The position numbers were made by a program, and so were the translations under genes. The notes beneath the pieces are model-generated. The model saw only the letters and a list, made by a program, of their open reading frames with translations. It had not been told where the DNA came from and made no database searches. This document shows positions 37,801 through 49,240 of a stretch of DNA of 64,000 bases, one piece after another (position 1 is the stretch's first letter; every line of letters begins with the position of its first letter). The DNA comes from Pleodorina starrii. Taxonomy: Eukaryota > Chlorophyta > Chlorophyceae > Chlamydomonadales > Volvocaceae. The DNA lies in assembly GCA_030267565.1 (NCBI GenBank), contig BRXU01000016.1, forward strand, positions 1,940,501 to 2,004,500, given 5' to 3'.

Positions 37801-40800
37801 CGCGCACTGCGGCGGTGGGGCGCTCTGCGTCGATGGCTCCCGGGGCGGAGGGCAACAAGTCGATGCGGCGGGCGTCGCTGGCGTTTCTAAACCCCAAGGT
37901 GGGTGGCTGGGTGGGTGGGTGGGTGGGTGGGCAGGCGCGTTGGGGGGCGGGTGGTGTGGAGGCCCGTGGTTTGTCCAACCTTGATTCTGAGGACGAAAAT
38001 GGGATGTGCGTAGGGGTTTTGAGTGCGTGGCTTGAAGTTTTTTTTGTGGTGTGTGAGGGGGCGCCGTTTCGTCAGGGTTTCCCTCCACCTCCCTCCCTCC
38101 CTCCACCTCCCTCCCTCCCTTCCTCTCCCTCCCCCGCCTCTCGTCTCCCTCCCCCGCCCCTCCCCCCCTCCCTCAGGACGACGACGGCCAGTTGCTCCCC
38201 GACATGCGGCAGGGCTCCAACCTGCGCGACGTGTTGGTCCAGAAGTCCAAGGCGTCCTTCAGCCAGCAGCTCAAGAAGGTGGCGGTGGAGATGGTGACGG
38301 AGACTCGCGACACGGACCACCTGGCGCTCATTCAGAACAACTCGGTGGCGCTGGCGCTCAACTCCAAGTCGTCGGAGTGCGTGCAGGTGGGCTGGGGGGG
38401 GGGCTGGGGGTGGGGGTGGGGGGATGGGGGGCAGGGAGGGCTAATAGCTGGGTGGAGTGGGCGGGGGATGGGTGGAGAGGGCGGGCTGGGCGGGCTGGGG
38501 GAGGTTGGGGTTGGGGGGTTGCGTGCGTGGGGAGGGAGAGGGGGGTTACGTGTCTCGCGCTGGCGTACGGGCTCCCAATCAGGCTGCTGTTGCGCCCTGC
38601 TGCTGGGTCTCTCACAGCAGTTGGACGTTTGGCCTTTCGACCCGCGGAGGATCGAGAGACTCTGGCTTTGCGCGAGGGCGACGCCAGGGCGGCGTTGTGC
38701 CGCACGACCTGACGTTGTCGTGTCGTGTCGTGTCGTGTCGTGTCGTGTCGTGTCGTATCGTGTCGCGTCGCGTCGCGCCCCGCTTCGGAACCGTAGCCGA
38801 TCGACGCTCGCGCGCCCCGGTCCCGGTCCCACCTCCCAGCTTCTCCGCTCTTACGGTATTGTGGCCTCTCACCCGCCCTCTCCTGTCCTGCCCTTTCCTG
38901 TCCTGCCCTGCCCTCTCCTGTCCTGCCCTTTCCTGTCCTGCCCTGCCCTCTCCTGTCCTGCCCTTTCCTGTCCTGCCCTGCCCTGTCCTGTCCTTGGTTC
39001 CTGTCCGCCCCCACCGCCCCGCTCAGGCGGTGCTGGACGCCGCGGCAGCCAACAAGGTGAGCTGGAAGGGGGGGGAAGGGAGGGTGGGGTGAAGCGGGGC
39101 GGCTGGGCGGGGTGGTGGTGGGGGTGGTGGGGGTGGTGGTGGTGGTGGTGGTGGTAGGGGTGGGCGTGCTGGCGTGGGCTGGGGTGGATGAAGGCAAGAC
39201 GCCCTCCACACCACTCCACTCCCTCGCCCGCCTGGCCATCCCATCCCACCCCTGGTTCCACCGAATTCCACCTCTCCTCTCCTGTCCGGTCCGGTCCTGT
39301 GCTGTGCGGACGACTGTTGTTGCACTTGACCCCCATCCCCACCCCACCTCCACCTCCCAACTCCACACCGCTCCCCACGCCCCCAACCCCCCACATCCCT
39401 CCGCCCTCTACGGGGAACCCGCCCTCCGACCACCCCCACCCCACCTTTCCCCACCCCACCTTTCCGGGTCCGTTCGCTAACGCCGTCGCCGTTCCTTCGC
39501 TGCGGTATCTTCTTACCCCACATGTCCCGAACCCACCTCCCATTTCCCAACCCAACCTCCCATCCACCCCCCCCCCGCCCCCTGCAGGTCTCCTGGGGCA
39601 GCTATCACGCCATCACCGACATGATGCCCTCCCTGGCGCTGAGGTACCCCATCATGTGCTACCAGTTCCTCGCCCAACTGGACCTCCGCCACCTGGGGGA
39701 CCTGGAGGTGCCGGTGGCGGTGCTAAAGGTGGGGGGGTGTAAAGAGAATTTCGCAGCGGAGAAGGAGACGGCGTTAGCGAACGGACCCGGGGGGGAGGGC
39801 AGGGGGGGAGAGGGGCGGGACACACAACCGGGGGTTGGGTGGAGAAGGGCGGGGCACACAACCGGACGGCCCTGTCCTGTCCCTGCTCCTGTTCTGTCAC
39901 TGCATCGAAAATTGATAGGGCGGCGCGCTGCTGCTGCTGCTGCGGCTGCTGCTGCTGCTGCTGCGCTTCTTCATGCTCTCCTTTTTCTTCATCTTGCCGC
40001 CATTCCTGTCATTGTCCCCATCCTCGCCTCTCCCAAATCAACTTCGCCTCTCCCTCTCCCTCCCCCCTTGCTCCCTGCTCCCCTCCCCTCCCTCCCTCCC
40101 TCCCTCCCTCCCATGTCAGGGCCTGGACCGCTCCGTCATCCGCACGGCGCCCATCTTCACCAACGTCAAGAACCTGTGGCAGGGCCACCTGAAGCTGCAC
40201 GAGGTCAAGTTTGGGCCGCAACCGTACGCGCACGTCAAGGCCTCCATGGTACGACTGCCGTACGCCTGCTCCATCGGCCGCGACTCGCTGCTGCAGACGC
40301 TGGTGGAGAGCGACGTGCCGGTCAAGGTGTACGGCACTCCGACGCTGCGCGCCATCATCAAGCACAAGTGGCGCCTCTACGCGCGGCGCAAGCTGCTGCT
40401 GCGCTCGCTCATCTATGTGGCTTACGTGATGCTGTTTACGGTGACGGGCATTCTGTATTCGATGGAGGACCATGAGCTGGCCACGTCGAAGTACTGGAAG
40501 ACGGGGCGAGGCAAGGCGCACCTGATTATTGACGGCTACATATTCGCGCAGGTCGGTGTGCATGTGTGCGTGTGTGGGCGTGTGCGTGTATGTGTTTGTG
40601 TGTGTATGTGTTTGTGTATGTGTGTGTGTGCGTTTGTGTGGGTGGGGGGTAGGGAAAGGGGGAGAAGGGGAGTGGGCTTGGGGAGGTGGGCGCGATTGGG
40701 GTGGCGAGGGGGATGGCCTTTGGGTTTGTAGGGGCGTCGTTGCGGCAGCCGTCCCGAGCTCGTCACTTCACATCTTTGATCAGTCCGTGTTTTGTTTTGT

Positions 40801-43800
40801 GGATCCGCCCGCGGGCCGTCCGCGGGCGGCGTCCGTCCCTTACCCGTCCGTCCGCTAGTCCCACCTACACCTACACCTACACCTCCGCCTCCCATTCTCC
40901 CACCCACCCCCACCCCAGCTCCGGCCGATACGTGGATAACACCCAATACCGCCTGGTAAAACCCCTTAAAACCTCTTAAAACCCTGAAACCTTAAAAGCC
41001 TCTCTTCTCCCCCTCCCCCTCTCCCCCTCCCTCCCTCGCCCCCCAGACCGCCTGGTACGCCTGGACCGAGCTGACGCAGATGTACGCCATCGGTCTGTCC
41101 ATGTACTTCAAGAGCTACTGGAACACCTTTGACAGCGTCATGATCTGTCTGGTGCTGGTCATTCCGCCGCTGCATGTGGTGGGAGTCAGCGACCGGGAGG
41201 GGGGCGCGCTGGCGCCGCTCATCGCCTTTGCCATGGTCATGGTGGGTCCTGGGGGGTTGGGTCCTGGGGGGGTGGAGTTGGGAGGGTGTGGTGCGGCCTG
41301 CGGCGGGAGATGAGGATGATGGTGGGGGCGGTGGTATGTGTGTGTGGAGGAGGGATGTCGCCAGGGGATATGGGAAAGCGCAGCGCAGCAGCGCTTTGCT
41401 TGGCAGACTGGCAGCCCCGATCCTTCCTCCTCTCCCCCGCACATGCACACTCACACTCACACACACAGACACACAGACACACTCACTCACACACACGCCC
41501 GCGCCCGCGCCCCCCCCCCCACGCGCTGCAGGTTTGGTTCAAGACCCTGTTTTACGGTCTGGCCTTTGAGCCCTTTGGCCCCATCGTGAACATGGTGTTT
41601 CAGATCAGTCGGGCCATCCGTCAGTTCCTGGTGATGTTGCTCATGTGCTGCTGCGCATTCGGAGTGGCGCTCATGGTGCTGTCGCAGTTTGTCAGCCCGG
41701 CAGCTTACCCGGAGCAGTTTTCGAGAGACAACGAGCAGGGTGGGTGGCTGGGAATGGGGGTGGGTGGCTGGGTGGGAGTGGGGATGGGTGGCTGGGTGGG
41801 GGTGGGTGGGTGGGTGGGGGTGGCTGGCTGGGTGGGGGTGGCTGGCTGGGTGGGCACTGGGTGGTGGGTGGTGGGATTTGGGGGAGAGGGGTACTGGGCG
41901 AGGGCTACTTTTGGCGCGCGCGTGCACCGGCGCGGCGGGAGAAGGATGAGGAGGTGTGCCGCCACCGGCAATCGCTCCCATGTCCCCCACCCGCGCTGCT
42001 CCCCCCCCCCGCCAGCTTTCCCATCTGCCCGCGCTCCCCACCCACCGTCCTTCCCCCCCTTCCTCCCTTCCTCCCTCTCTCCCTGGACTCCATGAGTTAT
42101 CTGGGGAGGGGCTTGGTCTCTGCAACCAGTACCAACACGCATCGCACTCCCTCCCTCCCTCCCTCCCCCTCCTTCCCTCCCGCCGTCCCCGCCGCTCTCA
42201 CACACCCACACCCCCAGACTTTGGCCGCACGCTGTTTACCATGTGGCGCGCCGTGCTGGGCCAGTTCGACGCCAGCTGGGTGTGGGGCAGCGCCTGGCAG
42301 GAGCTGAGCATCCTGTTCTTCTCCGCCTTCATGGCCGCGGTGCAGATCCTGCTGCTCAACATGCTCATTGCGCTCATGAGGGAGGTCTACAACCGGGTCA
42401 AGAACACGGAGGAGGACGTGTTCCTTAAGGTACGGTGCTCGCTGCTGCTGGTGGTGGTGGTGGTGGCGAGGATGATGGGGCAGCTGCTTCCGCTCGCTGC
42501 TGCGGCTGCTGCATACCTCGCAGCTCGTAGCGCTCGTGCCCTCTCCCCCACTAGTGGGCTGCTGCTGCTGCTACGGCTGCTGCTGCTACGGCTGCCAACA
42601 CAAGCTGCCGCTGATGGCGCCACCATGCTTGTCCGCGCTGCCGTGTCGTGTCGTGTCGTGTCGCGCCTCGCCTCACCTCACCTCACCTCACCTCACCTCA
42701 CCTCACCTCACCTCACCTCACCTCACCTCACCTCACCTCACCTCACCTCACCTCACCTCACCTCACCTCACCTCACCTCACCTCACCTCACCTCACCTCA
42801 CCTCACCTCACCTCACCTCACCTCACCTCACCTCACCTCACCTCACCTCACCTCACCTCACCTCACCTCACCTCACCTCACCTCACACGTGTCTCGTCTG
42901 CTGTTCGTCTGCTGCTCGTCTGCTGCTGCTGGTGCCGCCCCTCAGGGTCGCGCCACTCTGATTGTGGAGGTTGAGACGCTGATGGCTCGCAAGCAGCTGG
43001 AGCGATACGCCAACATGCCGCCCTATGTGCACCTGCTCACGCCCGTCAAGCGCAACGACGTGCGAGACCGGTCGGGGGTGGAGGCGCGGCTGGAGAAGAT
43101 GGAGCAGATGCTCATGTGGGTGGGGGGAGGTCGGGTGGGGTGCTGATCCCCTGCCGGGTCGGGTCGGGCCGGGTCGGGTCGGGCGCTTGGCGGCGGGGGG
43201 GCGCGGGGGCGCCGGGGAGGCGTGTCGGCTTCGCGCGCAGTTGCGGTATCGGGGCGCGGAGGCCACTCGGAAGGCCACTTGGTGCACACCGGGAGATTGC
43301 GGCGGGAGATTGCGCCCTGCCCTGCCGCGCAGCGCAGCGCACCCGCCTTTACCCTCGACTTGCATGTTTCATCCCGCTGCTGCGCCTATCCGGGGAATGA
43401 GCTCCTCCGTGCTACTCGAGCACAACAGGACAACAGCAAACCAACCGCCTGCCTCGCGGTCGTCACCCATGCCACTCGATGCCACTCGCGCGCACTCCCA
43501 ACCCGCCTGAACCTCCCAGGTCCCAACCCGCCCCGCGGCTCGGCCCTGGGGGCCCTCCTGGCCCTTTGTCAGCTGGCCACCATGTTTGGCCTGTTTGTCA
43601 TACTTCTAATCATGTTTTTAACCCACCGCCTTGTCCGTCTTCCTCCGCCCAGAAGGCCTCTCGCCTCCATCTCATCACGCGCTGCGGTTCGTTTTCCCTC
43701 TCTCTCCCTCTTTCTCTCTCCGTCTCTGTTTGCAGGAAGCTGCAGGACGCGTTGGAGCAGGGCCTGGCGGGTCCGCGCGGCGTGCCGATGGGCGGGATGG

Positions 43801-44145
43801 GCCCCGGCGGCGGACCCGTGGGTCACCTGACCGCCGGCGACGGCCACGGCGGCGACGGCTCCAACATCAACACCTCGGCGCTGACCCAGGAGCAGCTCAA
43901 CCTGATCCAGATGCAGGCGGGCAAGCTCAAGGAGATGGAGGACCAGTTCCCCGCGGTCATACGGCAACTGGACCGGGTGCAGCGCTCCGTCAACAACCAG
44001 GTGCCGTAGCGGCCGCGTGGGCGTGGGAGTACCGTGTGTGGGGGACGTACCTTATGGGGGCCAGCGGAGGGGAGGGGAGGGGCCTTCGCGTCGCGCCCGT
44101 GCGCGTGTGTGTGCGCGCGTGTTTGGTTTTGTTTTGTGTGTGTTT

Positions 44146-44201
<56 letters not shown>

Positions 44202-44576
44202 CCTGTCCCTGTCCGTCTGCCTGTCTCGCTCTTTCTGTCTTCCAGTGTTTTTCGGGGCCTTCCTCGGTCGTGTGCGAGATAAACCCCTTTCGCGGTGCTC
44301 CCGCCTTTCTTTCTCTGTGTCTCTCTCCCTCTCTCCTCCCTCTCTCTCTTTCTTCCTCTCATTGTCCGCTGCACTGTGCGCTGCACCGTACAGGAGCTGC
44401 GGCTGGAGGGCGTTGTGACGGTGCTCCGCGACATTGAGAACCTGCTCCGGAACCAGCAGCCGGTGGTGATCCACCAGGAGAACCGACCCATGCCCCGCCG
44501 CGGCAACATCCTGACGGAGGCGGAGCTGGAGGCGGAGGTCAAGCGACTGCTGGGCAAGGGGGACGAGAAGCTGTGA
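25294..44576 (+). CDS. WD40-repeat / TRP-like cation channel fusion protein
   Basis: Thirty exons, all joins in frame, about 1869 aa: 25294-25342, 26793-27091, 27661-27780, 28518-28667, 29119-29331, 29600-29659, 30019-30186, 30564-30746, 30971-31150, 31480-31710, 32255-32369, 32832-32992, 33491-33673, 33959-34105, 34444-34671, 35135-35299, 35936-36115, 36423-36621, 37051-37211, 37527-37898, 38177-38386, 39027-39056, 39588-39728, 40120-40551, 41047-41241, 41532-41739, 42218-42429, 42946-43115, 43736-44000, 44394-44576. Residues from about 17 to 1060 hold about 19 WD40-type repeats (LFLWDVDTG, NVYSWDTDTG, VMLWDVERRES, VVLWDWRKR, VMVWNVAAG). A Gly-run linker follows. The channel starts with a TRP-style pre-S1 (AIIKHKWRLYARRKLLLRS), S1 near 1407-1429, S3, S4-S5, a pore loop (FGRTLFTMWRAVLGQFD) and S6 (LLLNMLIALMREVYNRV), then a charged coiled-coil tail. 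Predicted membrane cation channel with a cytosolic propeller array; ciliary or vacuolar location is unknown. Confidence 0.9.
26513..26722 (+). repeat. Duplicated intronic segment with TATA-like core
   Basis: Two near copies, cgcagtgactcatg followed by tttatataaaggagcatatc (from about 26514), and cgcagtgactcattgttatg followed by taaagaagcatatcac (from about 26692), lie about 178 bp apart in intron 1 of the WD40-channel gene, just before exon 2. Both contain TGACTCA; only the first keeps TATATAAA. Confidence 0.65.
30482..30523 (+). repeat. Dispersed repeat family A, WD40-channel intron copy
   Basis: Long form, accgttcacgggctccggcc then tatacgtggataaccccc, sense to the gene and about 45 bp before the exon 8 acceptor. 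Other sense copies in this gene: 32704-32730 (variant gtctgtggataacccc), 34222-34263 (interrupted), and 40918-40942. Confidence 0.85.
31820..31870 (+). repeat. (CTGG)n microsatellite
   Basis: About twelve uninterrupted copies of the tetramer lie in the intron after exon 10 of the WD40-channel gene, followed by related GGGT-rich repeats. Confidence 0.85.
33372..33412 (+). repeat. Dispersed repeat family A, tandem double copy
   Basis: Two head-to-tail cores, cggcctatacgtggataacc and cggcctatacgtggatatcc, about 80 bp before the exon 13 acceptor of the WD40-channel gene. Confidence 0.85.
38716..38755 (+). repeat. (TGTCG)8 microsatellite
   Basis: Eight exact pentamers, followed by degenerate TATCG/CGTCG units, sit in the intron after exon 21. 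A second array of TCCTG/CCCTG units occupies about 38881-38995 in the same intron. Confidence 0.85.
39466..39788. repeat. Inverted repeats flanking exon 23 of the WD40-channel gene
   Basis: The 22-mer at 39466-39487 (GGGTCCGTTCGCTAACGCCG then TC) is the exact reverse complement of 39767-39788. Weaker similarity continues inward through TTCGCTGCGGTATCTTCTT on one side and its reversed relative on the other. Exon 23 (39588-39728) lies between the arms. Confidence 0.85.
42671..42885 (+). repeat. (CCTCA)43 satellite tract
   Basis: Forty-three exact tandem CCTCA pentamers (215 bp) with no interruption lie in the intron after exon 27 of the WD40-channel gene. A short run of GTGTC units precedes it at about 42643-42663. 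On the plus strand it is pyrimidine-biased and ends about 60 bp before the acceptor. Confidence 0.97.
44147..44198 (+). repeat. (CT)n dinucleotide tract
   Basis: An uninterrupted CT run of about 52 bp in the last intron of the WD40-channel gene, followed by CCCTGT and CTCTC-rich sequence up to the acceptor at 44393. Confidence 0.9.
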
Positions 44577-45541
44577 GGGCAGGGGGGGCGCCAGGGCGGC
44601 TGCGACGGAGGCTGTGTGGAAGCGGCAGGATGGCGAGCGTGGGGAGGGGGGAGTGGGAAGAGAGCGCGAGAGGGAGGGCAGGCGCCAGCCAGCTCCGCTG
44701 CCGCTGCCGCGCTGCCACGTGCGCTGAGGCGGCGGGAGCGGCGGCGGCAGCAGCAGCGAGGGTGCGCGCGGGCGTGCACGCGCGCGATAGCAGGGCGTGT
44801 GTTTGGCCGCACGGATGCGGGCATGACGGTCGCGGCCGTGTGGGAAAGCAGAGGGTGCGGCCGATGTTTGACAAGCCCGGTGCTTGAGCGCCACGGGTCG
44901 AGAATGAATGGGGAGGTGGGTGGGGGGTTGGGTGGGGGGATGCTGATGATGTGGAGGTGCGAGCGGGTCGTGTGGGTGGAAGGGGGGCATGAATCTGGGC
45001 CGTTGGGCTTGGGCGACCGATGGGGAAGGCCGTCCCTGATGGGGTCCTGCCTCCTGCGTGCATGGCGGCACTGGCAGGCAAGCTGCCGCCTGCGGGTGCA
45101 GGCGCGGTCGTGCCAGGAGGAGGGCTGCGGCGCTCGTTCCTGGGTCCCGAGGGGTGCGGCGGGCAAGGTCGTAAAACTCGTAGCTCCTGTACTTGTGCAG
45201 CAGCAGACATCCGACGTTGGGTGCTGGAGGCGGCGGCAGAGGGAGGCGGCGGCAGAGAGGGAGGCGGCGGCATAGCATAGCATGGTTTGGGGAGGAAAGG
45301 GGGTGTTGGCCTGCGCTGGGAGCTGCTGTGAATGCAGTGCGGAGCGGCAGCAGCTAGAAACCGCCCTGACGACGTGAGCTCTGAGAGACTGTGAGCTCAG
45401 AGAGACGACACGCCTGCAGAGGCAGGGGCCCCACCCCGCATGGCAGGAGGCTGCCTGGCAGGCAATGACGCAAGCGGAGGCGGCTTTGGGCAGGGGCGGC
45501 GCGTATGCTGGGGTGGACAGGTGGGCCGACATGTGCATATG

Positions 45542-45546
45542 TGTAA
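45542..45546 (+). terminator. Candidate TGTAA poly(A) signal of the WD40-channel gene
   Basis: First plus-strand TGTAA noticed after the stop at 44576, about 965 nt downstream, nearly the same spacing as at NDUFA9. Candidate only. Confidence 0.35.
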
Positions 45547-48500
45547 GTATGTGTGTGCGTGCGTGCGTGCGCTGCGGATGCGGATGCGGATGCGGATGCC
45601 GATGTCGGGGGTTCGGCCAGATTGGCGGCATGACGGCTGTTGGGGTTGACTGCGGAGTTGACTGCGGCAGCGGCTAACACTTTGCTGCGGGCGCCTCAGC
45701 TGCACGTTACGGCCCGGCTGAGATCCTTGTGCAGGTGCTCTCTGTGGTATTCTTGCATGTGCGTGTGGGGGGTTTTATATCATCAGCAGTGCGTCTGGGA
45801 CTTCTGTGCGGGTACAGTGCAGTGCATGGGTGGCTGAGAATTGTGAACCGAATTGCGACTCCATGGGGGCGGGGCGGGGCGAAGACCTTGCCCGGATGAT
45901 GGCGGCGGTTGGTGGGCGTTGCAGCTATCGGTATCGACGGTGGCGGTGCTGCTGATGTTTTCATTAGCACACACACACACACATACGCACACACGACGCT
46001 GCGGTCTAGGAAGTGGATGGCGCGATGTTGCATTGAGGGTGGGGTGAGGTACTCATGTTTCCGTAGCCACGAGTACGCTTATTCACCACGATTCGACCAA
46101 AAGGCCTGTGCGGCCGCCCCCCGGTCGCAACGCCCTCTTGCGGAGGCTCCCGGTCAATATGCCGCGTGTGAGACGCGGCACCTATCGGAGGGCGAAGGCG
46201 AGGGGCCGACTGGAGCGAGCGGGTGTATTTTCCCTGTTGGCAGGGTGGCGGCGGCTGCGCAGGCAGACATGGACATACACCACATTAGGATACAACCGCG
46301 TGCGGCTTACAGTAACAACCGATAGCAGCGTCCAGCGTGCGTTGTGTCTGGTGGCGCGGTGCCGCTGCGGGGGGCCGCTGCGGGGGCCCCGCTGCGCGGG
46401 GCCGCTGCGTTGCGGCGGTGTGTGGGGCTGCTTGGTGGGCAGTGCAGTGCAGCCTGCTGCAGGTTGACGGTGACTGTTGAAGCATTGTTAACGCGATCCC
46501 GTGACGCTGTCCTCGGGCGCTGTGGGCGGATGCGCCCCAGCGGACCTGCGAGCCCGGCTGAAGGGGCCGCAGGGGTGGGGGTGCACGCGAGGGAGGTCCG
46601 GCTCCTGCCCCTGCCGCCGTCCCGGCTGTCTTCAGTCGGGCACTTTGTGGGGCCGTCGAGGGCGTGCTGCGGCTGCTTTGCCTAGGCTTGGGTGGCGCGG
46701 ATGGGGCAGCTGCACCTACCCATGAATAATCGATGCCGCTGAGATTCGGCTTTAGAACAAAAGACTAGCTGGGCTATGTGCTTGGGGAGGAGTTAGTGGT
46801 GCGCTCTGCTTCGCCAGGGGATGCGGCCGCGTGGTGTGCTTGCTCCCTTACCGGTACTTTTTGACGCGGTGTGACGCGGTTTCGGAGCGCCGTAATTTTG
46901 CCACCGTTGCGTATATATGGAGCTGGCGACACAAGCAGCGCGCGAGGCAAGCTGATCGGTACTCTGGCCGGTTTGTACATAGCGACATATGGTGTTGGGG
47001 GCGAAGGGGGGTGGCGAACGGGGCCGGGGGCGTCCTTCGGATTGCTACAGGACGCCCCGTGTACCGTACCGTCGTACTACTGCTGTGCAGGCAGGTGTGA
47101 TTGCGCGATTGCAGGGCATGCTGTGCGGGGTGCTGTTGGATGCATTGCACGGATGGAGCTGGGCGGTTGTTGAGGCGGTCCGTCGATGGGTGGGATACGG
47201 ATGGGAATGACGGGTGGGAAATCGCGTTGGGCGCCGGCGGTGCTGTGGCATGAGTATGGGCGCATGACGCGACGGGACATGGGCTTTCGCTGAGGAAGCG
47301 GCGCTGGCTTTGATGTAACTTCGGGTATGTGAAGCAGTGTTCGGGTTCATTTGAGTCCCCAGTGTGTCCCCGCGCCCGTGCGAATCCCCGGTGTTGCCGG
47401 AATCTGATCTGCCAGCAAGCCGCCACTCACAACAACAAGTCACGACCCTGCGGGTTGCTTCACCCGGCACGTGAAGGAGCCAGGCCAAAGCGAGACAGAG
47501 CGAGGTACGCATCACTGATCGCATGTCACGGCGGCGATGCGATATCTATCCTATCCAGAGGCCCGTGCGCGTTCACTCCTGTTCACTTGCCTCTCCCCGA
47601 CCTCACCGAGCGGCACCGCCCCGTTCTAGAGCGTGCGTCTGGAGGTCTGGTAGGTTGCATGCTGCCCTCAAGGTACTGAAACCCGGAGCGAGGGCGTATG
47701 GCTCGTAGCCTCGAGTTCCTTCAAAGCGATGGGCTGTTGCCGTGGTGTGGGTGATGGCTACAGCGGATCTAGGCAGCGGCAAAGCTGGTGGGGTGACACT
47801 GGTTCTCCGTGCAGGCCATACACGCTCCAGCGCATGCCGTACCGAACGGACGCGATGCCGTACCGCATCGACTCCATGGGGACCTTGTGCATGACAGCCT
47901 GCAACCAAAGCCGGCAATATCGCAGCAACAGCGGGCAACAAATTGGGTGGATGGCAAGTGTCCGTGGTCAGAGAGGAGCGCATGCGGCCTGCAGGCGTGA
48001 TTAACTGCAAGAGAGCTGTGCGGAGCAGACGGTTGGGGCCGGGTGTGTTCGGGAGTGCAGAGAAGCCGCGCGTGATGCAATGAAGCCAGAGGTCCTGGCC
48101 CGGCCCGACACGGTCCATAAATTCTTAACTTGAGAATGCGCGCGACAGACGCTTGGCAAAGCAACATGCACACCCTCGGAAACTCATGATGGATCTAGAT
48201 CGCTAAACACTTACACCGGCAGCTCCTTTTTTGCAGGGTCTGCGAAGCATCGTGCGTTAGGGATCCCAATTGTGTAAAGCCTTGATGAATTCTCGCCAGA
48301 GCCTCCCATGCATCAACTAAGTTGCCTTGCATCAGAGGGACATGTAAGTTGAGGGGAAAGCTGGCAGCAGAGCGCTCTCTTTTCCAGATTACTCTATGTT
48401 GTTCGGTTATATACATCTGATATCAACAATACTTGACAGTCACAAACCTTTGCTTACTTTCCGTTGGAATGCGGTAACCGATCGAAACGTTGCAACCTGC

Positions 48501-49235
48501 TAGGCGCTAGCTACTTTTTAGGCAGCGTTTTCCACCAAATATTGGGGTTATGAATCTTGTTATATTCTTCACGCTCAAAATGCGCCGTCAAGATATTTGT
48601 AGTGCATTTGGCTGGATTTTTATACAATCCTGAAAGATACTTGCATTGAAGAGCAACATGACCTTAACCTTAACCAACTAAGATAAAATTAACGTTCAAT
48701 TTTGCTCGAATGTCGTAAAAGGGGTACTGTGCAGCTGGTTCGCTGCGCTGTTCGGCTGCCCCTTGTAATAACGGCTGTGGCCTCTGCGCCTTGCGTTATC
48801 TCGTCGTTCACACGGCAACCACGATAATGGGCATAAACAAGCAAAGCCTGAGTCAACGCAATACATGCTAGGTTACCGGTATGGCGGGCACGTTCGATGC
48901 TTGCATGCACATGACGCGTCCCCACAACAAGACGCGACATTTACCTGCAGAGAGTAATTCCAGCAGCATACAGAACTTTATGGCTTTTACTAGAATGAAT
49001 ATGGCAAAAGTGGACAGTTTGATTTGGCTGGCGTTAGCCAAGGGATCAACCAAGATTCACTCTGCGGCCTCTCCGGCCGTGAGCTCACCAAATCATTAAA
49101 TGCCCTCCCCTTCAAGAAGAAGTGGCACGTATGCACCGAACGACATCTATTCCGGGGGAGCATCGAGGCCGCCGCCGCCGTGCGGTCTGCTGCGGCGGGT
49201 CATCGTTCCTTACGATAACCGACAGTCACCCAGTA

Positions 49236-49240
49236 TTACA
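49236..49240 (-). terminator. Candidate TGTAA poly(A) signal of the UVR-TPR gene
   Basis: TTACA on the plus strand (TGTAA on the minus) about 655 nt beyond the minus-strand stop at 49895. Candidate only. Confidence 0.3.

Noticed and set aside
42648..42974. Open frames with a long T-S-P-H-L repeat
   Set aside because: They are the (CCTCA)n tract translated; 5-bp units stay open in every frame. The spliced model places it in an intron.
43823..45631. 602-codon minus-strand frame
   Set aside because: Antisense to the last two WD40-channel exons and full of simple-repeat translation (CT tract); no domain seen.
47603..48118. ATG-started 171-codon minus-strand frame in the intergenic region
   Set aside because: No domain, no codon-bias signal by eye, and no exon partners; expected by chance at this GC.
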